Assembly (NCBI RefSeq): GCF_001613305.1
Contig: NZ_BDCC01000090.1
Location: 1 to 32,409, forward strand
Direction: 5' to 3'
DNA length: 32,409 nucleotides
Source: Nocardia vaccinii NBRC 15922
Lineage (GTDB): Bacteria > Actinomycetota > Actinomycetes > Mycobacteriales > Mycobacteriaceae
The notes beneath the pieces are model-generated. The model worked only from the letters and a program-made list of their open reading frames with translations. It was not told the origin of the DNA and ran no database searches. The position numbers were made by a program, and so were the translations under genes. Shown here piece by piece: positions 28,990 through 32,409 of this stretch (within the stretch, counting starts at the first letter, position 1; each line of letters starts with the position of its first letter).

Positions 28990-31900
28990 TTGTTCGCAAA
29001 GGTTCTTGTCGCTAATCGTGGTGAGATCGCCATTCGCGCGTTCCGTGCCGCCTACGAGCTGGGTATCGCGACTGCTGCGGTCTTCGCGTACGAGGACCGT
29101 CATTCGGCGCATCGCACCAAGGCCGACGAATCGTACGAGATCGGCGAGCCCGGGCATCCGGTCCGCAATTACCTCGACATCGACGAGATCATCGGTGCTG
29201 CAAAACGTTCGGGTGCTGACGCGATCTATCCGGGTTACGGGTTCTTGTCGGAGAACCCAGACCTGGCCGCGGCCTGTACGGCCAACGGCATCACGTTCGT
29301 CGGGCCGTCGTCGGAGGTGCTGGAGCTGACAGGTAACAAAGCCCGCGCGATCGCTGCGGCCAAGGCCGTCGGTCTGCCGGTGTTGGCGTCGTCGGAGCCC
29401 TCGGCCGATATCGACGACTTGATGGCCGCCGCAGAATCGATGGAGTTCCCGCTGTTCGTCAAGGCCGTCGCCGGTGGCGGAGGCCGCGGCATGCGGCGCG
29501 TGACGGACATTGTCGCGTTGCGTGGAGCGATCGAAGCCGCCGCCCGCGAGGCCGAGTCGGCGTTCGGTGATCCGACAGTGTTCCTGGAACAGGCCGTCAT
29601 CAACCCGCGGCACATCGAGGTGCAGATCCTCGCCGATACCCATGGCGACGTCGTCCACTTGTTCGAACGCGATTGTTCTGTGCAACGTCGCCATCAGAAG
29701 GTCATCGAAGTCGCACCGGCTCTGAATCTCGCCCCCGAACTCCGGGCAAAGATCTGCGCCGACGCCGTCGCGTTCGCCCATCAGATCAACTACAGCTGTG
29801 CGGGCACCGTAGAATTCCTCGTCGACGAACGAGGCCGGCACGTGTTTATCGAGATGAATCCTCGTATCCAGGTCGAGCACACGGTCACTGAGGAAGTCAC
29901 CGACGTCGACCTGGTTCAGGCGCAGTTGCGGGTTGCTGCTGGTGCGAGGCTGAGCGATCTGGGGTTAATGCAGGACTCCATCACCTTGCGCGGCGCGGCC
30001 CTGCAGTGCCGCATCACGACCGAGGATCCGGCCAACGGCTTCCGTCCCGACTCCGGCCGGATCACCGCTTACCGCAGCCCAGGCGGAGGCGGGGTTCGGC
30101 TCGACGGAGGCACGTCGCTGGGTTCGGAGGTGGGTGCGCACTTCGACTCGATGCTCGTCAAACTGACTTGCCGCGGAAGGGATTTCGCGTCCGCAGTGGC
30201 CCACGCTCGTCGTGCGGTCACCGAGTTCCGTATTCGCGGTGTATCTACCAACATCCCGTTTCTGCAGGCGGTGCTCGACGACCCCGATTTCCGGGCGGGG
30301 CACGTCACCACTTCGTTCATCGAGGAACGTCCCCATCTGCTGACACAGCACTCCTCGGCGGACCGGGCGTCGAAGATGCTCGCTTACTTGGCTGACGTAA
30401 CGGTCAATCAGCCCAACGGCACTCGATCGACCACGGTGTATGCCCTCGACAAGTTGCCCGCGCTCGACCTGTCGGTCCCGCCGCCGCCCGGTTACCGGCA
30501 GCGACTGCTCGTACTAGGCCCGGAGGGCTTCGCGAAGGCATTGCGCGAGCAAAACGCACTCGGGGTCACCGACACGACCTTCCGCGACGCACACCAGTCA
30601 TTGCTGGCGACTCGACTACGCACTAGCAGCCTGGTCGGTGTCGCTGGCCATGTCGCGCGGATGACCCCTGAACTGCTGTCGATCGAGGCGTGGGGCGGCG
30701 CGACCTACGACGTCGCGCTGCGCTTCCTGCACGAGGATCCGTGGGACCGGCTGGCACAGTTGCGCGAAGCCATCCCCAATATTTGTCTGCAGATGCTGCT
30801 TCGGGGCCGCAACACCGTCGGGTACACGCCGTATCCAGAAGCAGTGACGAAAGCCTTTGTTGCCGAAGCGACATCGACGGGTATCGACATCTTCCGTATC
30901 TTCGACGCGCTGAACAACGTTGACCAGATGCGACCAGCCATCGACGCAGTCCGCGAAACCGGTACCACCATCGCCGAGGTGGCCATGAGCTACACCGGTG
31001 ACCTGGCCAACCCCTGCGAGAACCTGTACACACTCGACTACTACCTGCGTCTGGCCGAAGAGATCGTCAACGCGGGTGCACATGTTATCGCCATCAAGGA
31101 CATGGCCGGACTGCTCCGGCCCCCCGCAGCACGCACACTCATTACCGCGTTGCGCGCCAATTTCGATCTGCCGATCCATGTGCACACTCACGACACCCCA
31201 GGCGGCCAGCTGGCCACTTACCTCGCTGCGTGGGAGGCCGGCGCCGACGCCGTCGACGGTGCCAGCGCCCCGATGGCGGGTACCACCAGCCAGCCCGCCC
31301 TCTCGGCCATCGTCGCCGCCGCAGCGCACACCGAGCGGGACACCGGACTGAATCTCGACGCGGTGTGCGACCTCGAGCCGTACTGGGAGGCACTGCGAAA
31401 GGTCTACGCGCCCTTCGAGTCCGGTATACCGTCGCCGACCGGCCGCGTCTACACGCACGAGATACCCGGTGGGCAGCTGTCGAACCTACGGCAGCAAGCT
31501 ATCGCGGTCGGACTCGGTGATCGGTTCGAGGAGGTGGAAGCAAAGTACGCCGCAGCTGACCGGTTGCTCGGCCGCCCGGTCAAGGTGACCCCTTCGTCGA
31601 AGGTTGTGGGCGACCTTGCCCTGACACTGGTCGGCAATGGTGTAGATGTCGATGATTTCACCGCCAACCCCGGCCGCTACGACATTCCCGACTCGGTCAT
31701 CGGTTTCCTGCGTGGGGAACTCGGCACCCCGGTCGGCGGCTGGCCCGAACCATTCCGCACCCGCGCACTGCAGGGGCGCACCGAGGCCAAGCCGGTCGTC
31801 CCGCTGACTACCGAGGACGAGGCCGGACTGACCGGCGACTCCGCACAGCGGCGCGCCACCCTCAACCGGCTGCTGTTTCCCGGCCCCACCAAGGAGTACC

Positions 31901-32376
31901 AGGATCACCTGGACAAGTACGGTGACACCTCGCTGCTCTCGGCCAATCAGTTCTTCTACGGCCTGCGCCAGGGCGAGGAACACCACGTCGAACTTGCCAA
32001 GGGCGTCACGCTGCTCATCGGACTCGAGGCGATCTCCGAGGCCGACCAGCACGGCATGCGAACGGTGCTCTGCATTCTCAACGGACAGCTGCGCCCGGTA
32101 GCCGTGCGTGACCGATCCATTGTCAGCGACATCCCTGCTGCGGAGAAGGCCGACATGGCCAATCCCGGACACATCGCCGCACCGTTCGCCGGCGTGGTTA
32201 CGCTCTCGGTGGAAGAGGGCGACACTATCGAAGCCGGCGGCATCATCGGAAGTATCGAGGCCATGAAGATGGAAGCCGCCATCACCGCACCCCGCGGCGG
32301 CACCATCATCCGCACTGCCATCGCCAAAGTTGCTCAAGTTGAAGGGGGAGACCTACTCGCTGTGGTCAGCCAGTAA
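28990..32376 (+). CDS. pyc: Pyruvate carboxylase
   Basis: A 1128-residue biotin enzyme of full length that makes oxaloacetate from pyruvate, bicarbonate and ATP. Domains in order: biotin carboxylase (about 1-450; KVLVANRGEIAIRAFRAAYE at the start, FVKAVAGGGGRGMR as ATP-grasp loop, FIEMNPRIQVEHTVTEE), carboxyltransferase (about 520-800; DTTFRDAHQSLLATRLRTSS, with metal-binding HVHTHDTPGG), and the biotinyl domain with Lys1093 in EAMKME. The start is TTG at 28990, since GGAAAGGGA lies about seven bases upstream and mycobacterial homologues begin with the same MFxKVLVANRGE; TTG at 28972 is an alternative. It ends the cluster and probably balances pyruvate and oxaloacetate released by ring-cleavage, though it may simply be a neighbouring housekeeping gene. 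Confidence 0.97.
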   Translation: MFAKVLVANRGEIAIRAFRAAYELGIATAAVFAYEDRHSAHRTKADESYEIGEPGHPVRNYLDIDEIIGAAKRSGADAIYPGYGFLSENPDLAAACTANGITFVGPSSEVLELTGNKARAIAAAKAVGLPVLASSEPSADIDDLMAAAESMEFPLFVKAVAGGGGRGMRRVTDIVALRGAIEAAAREAESAFGDPTVFLEQAVINPRHIEVQILADTHGDVVHLFERDCSVQRRHQKVIEVAPALNLAPELRAKICADAVAFAHQINYSCAGTVEFLVDERGRHVFIEMNPRIQVEHTVTEEVTDVDLVQAQLRVAAGARLSDLGLMQDSITLRGAALQCRITTEDPANGFRPDSGRITAYRSPGGGGVRLDGGTSLGSEVGAHFDSMLVKLTCRGRDFASAVAHARRAVTEFRIRGVSTNIPFLQAVLDDPDFRAGHVTTSFIEERPHLLTQHSSADRASKMLAYLADVTVNQPNGTRSTTVYALDKLPALDLSVPPPPGYRQRLLVLGPEGFAKALREQNALGVTDTTFRDAHQSLLATRLRTSSLVGVAGHVARMTPELLSIEAWGGATYDVALRFLHEDPWDRLAQLREAIPNICLQMLLRGRNTVGYTPYPEAVTKAFVAEATSTGIDIFRIFDALNNVDQMRPAIDAVRETGTTIAEVAMSYTGDLANPCENLYTLDYYLRLAEEIVNAGAHVIAIKDMAGLLRPPAARTLITALRANFDLPIHVHTHDTPGGQLATYLAAWEAGADAVDGASAPMAGTTSQPALSAIVAAAAHTERDTGLNLDAVCDLEPYWEALRKVYAPFESGIPSPTGRVYTHEIPGGQLSNLRQQAIAVGLGDRFEEVEAKYAAADRLLGRPVKVTPSSKVVGDLALTLVGNGVDVDDFTANPGRYDIPDSVIGFLRGELGTPVGGWPEPFRTRALQGRTEAKPVVPLTTEDEAGLTGDSAQRRATLNRLLFPGPTKEYQDHLDKYGDTSLLSANQFFYGLRQGEEHHVELAKGVTLLIGLEAISEADQHGMRTVLCILNGQLRPVAVRDRSIVSDIPAAEKADMANPGHIAAPFAGVVTLSVEEGDTIEAGGIIGSIEAMKMEAAITAPRGGTIIRTAIAKVAQVEGGDLLAVVSQ

Positions 32377-32409
32377 CCCGACCGAACGCCCGCGTTCCGC
32401 AGAATTAGT

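Noticed and set aside
1..32409. CRISPR array, tRNA, rRNA or transposase
   Set aside because: I saw no evenly spaced direct repeats, no tRNA or rRNA sequence and no transposase or integrase motifs in any plausible gene.

Overview
The window is high-GC DNA whose short promoter gaps are A+T-rich. Start codons include ATG, GTG and TTG, and genes are tightly coupled by ATGA/GTGA overlaps. Together with a pyruvate carboxylase of mycobacterial type, an FdxA-type 7Fe ferredoxin and an FprA-type reductase, this points to a mycolic-acid actinobacterium (Rhodococcus, Gordonia or Mycolicibacterium type). That placement is inference. I see no tRNA, rRNA, CRISPR array, transposase or phage gene. Almost the whole window is one catabolic island.

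Layout. (1) 1-306: no convincing gene; a cluster of G+C-rich hairpins. (2) 307-3185, minus strand: an enoyl-CoA hydratase/isomerase, a family III CoA transferase and a weak unidentified ORF. (3) 3585-8037, plus strand: an acyl-CoA dehydrogenase-like protein, then a Rieske oxygenase alpha subunit, a small unknown protein, a 7Fe ferredoxin and a ferredoxin reductase, which look like a complete oxygenase with its electron chain. (4) 8205-8870: a GntR-family regulator ending in a strong hairpin. (5) 9246-13126: an RraA-like aldolase, a coupled pair of acyl-CoA dehydrogenase subunits and an amidohydrolase closely resembling 4-oxalomesaconate hydratase (LigJ). (6) 13265-22780: a MmgE/PrpD protein, a double-length CoA transferase, a Rieske ferredoxin, a small unknown protein, a second amidohydrolase, an aldo/keto reductase, a LigB-type extradiol dioxygenase, a Rid-family protein and two more RraA-like proteins. 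(7) 22982-28777: a cytochrome P450, a zinc alcohol dehydrogenase, two aldehyde dehydrogenases and a SnoaL-like protein. (8) 28774-32376: an alcohol dehydrogenase remnant and a full pyruvate carboxylase.

How it may work together (inference). A Rieske oxygenase and/or the P450 would hydroxylate or O-demethylate an aromatic acid. The LigB-type enzyme would open the ring, and the LigJ-like hydratase and an RraA-like aldolase would finish as in the protocatechuate/gallate 4,5-cleavage pathway, giving pyruvate and oxaloacetate. Pyruvate carboxylase would be anaplerotic. Superimposed is a CoA-thioester branch (CoA transferases, acyl-CoA dehydrogenases, enoyl-CoA hydratase) whose substrate is unclear. 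The classic LigC and LigI are not in the window. Related A+T-rich dyads precede several transcription units and may be operators of the GntR protein.

The best candidates for something undescribed are: the hybrid CoA plus extradiol-cleavage pathway; the Rieske ferredoxin/small protein/amidohydrolase module; a CoA-transferase fusion with one apparently dead active site; and several enzymes with altered catalytic residues (P450, LigB-type dioxygenase, acyl-CoA dehydrogenase).
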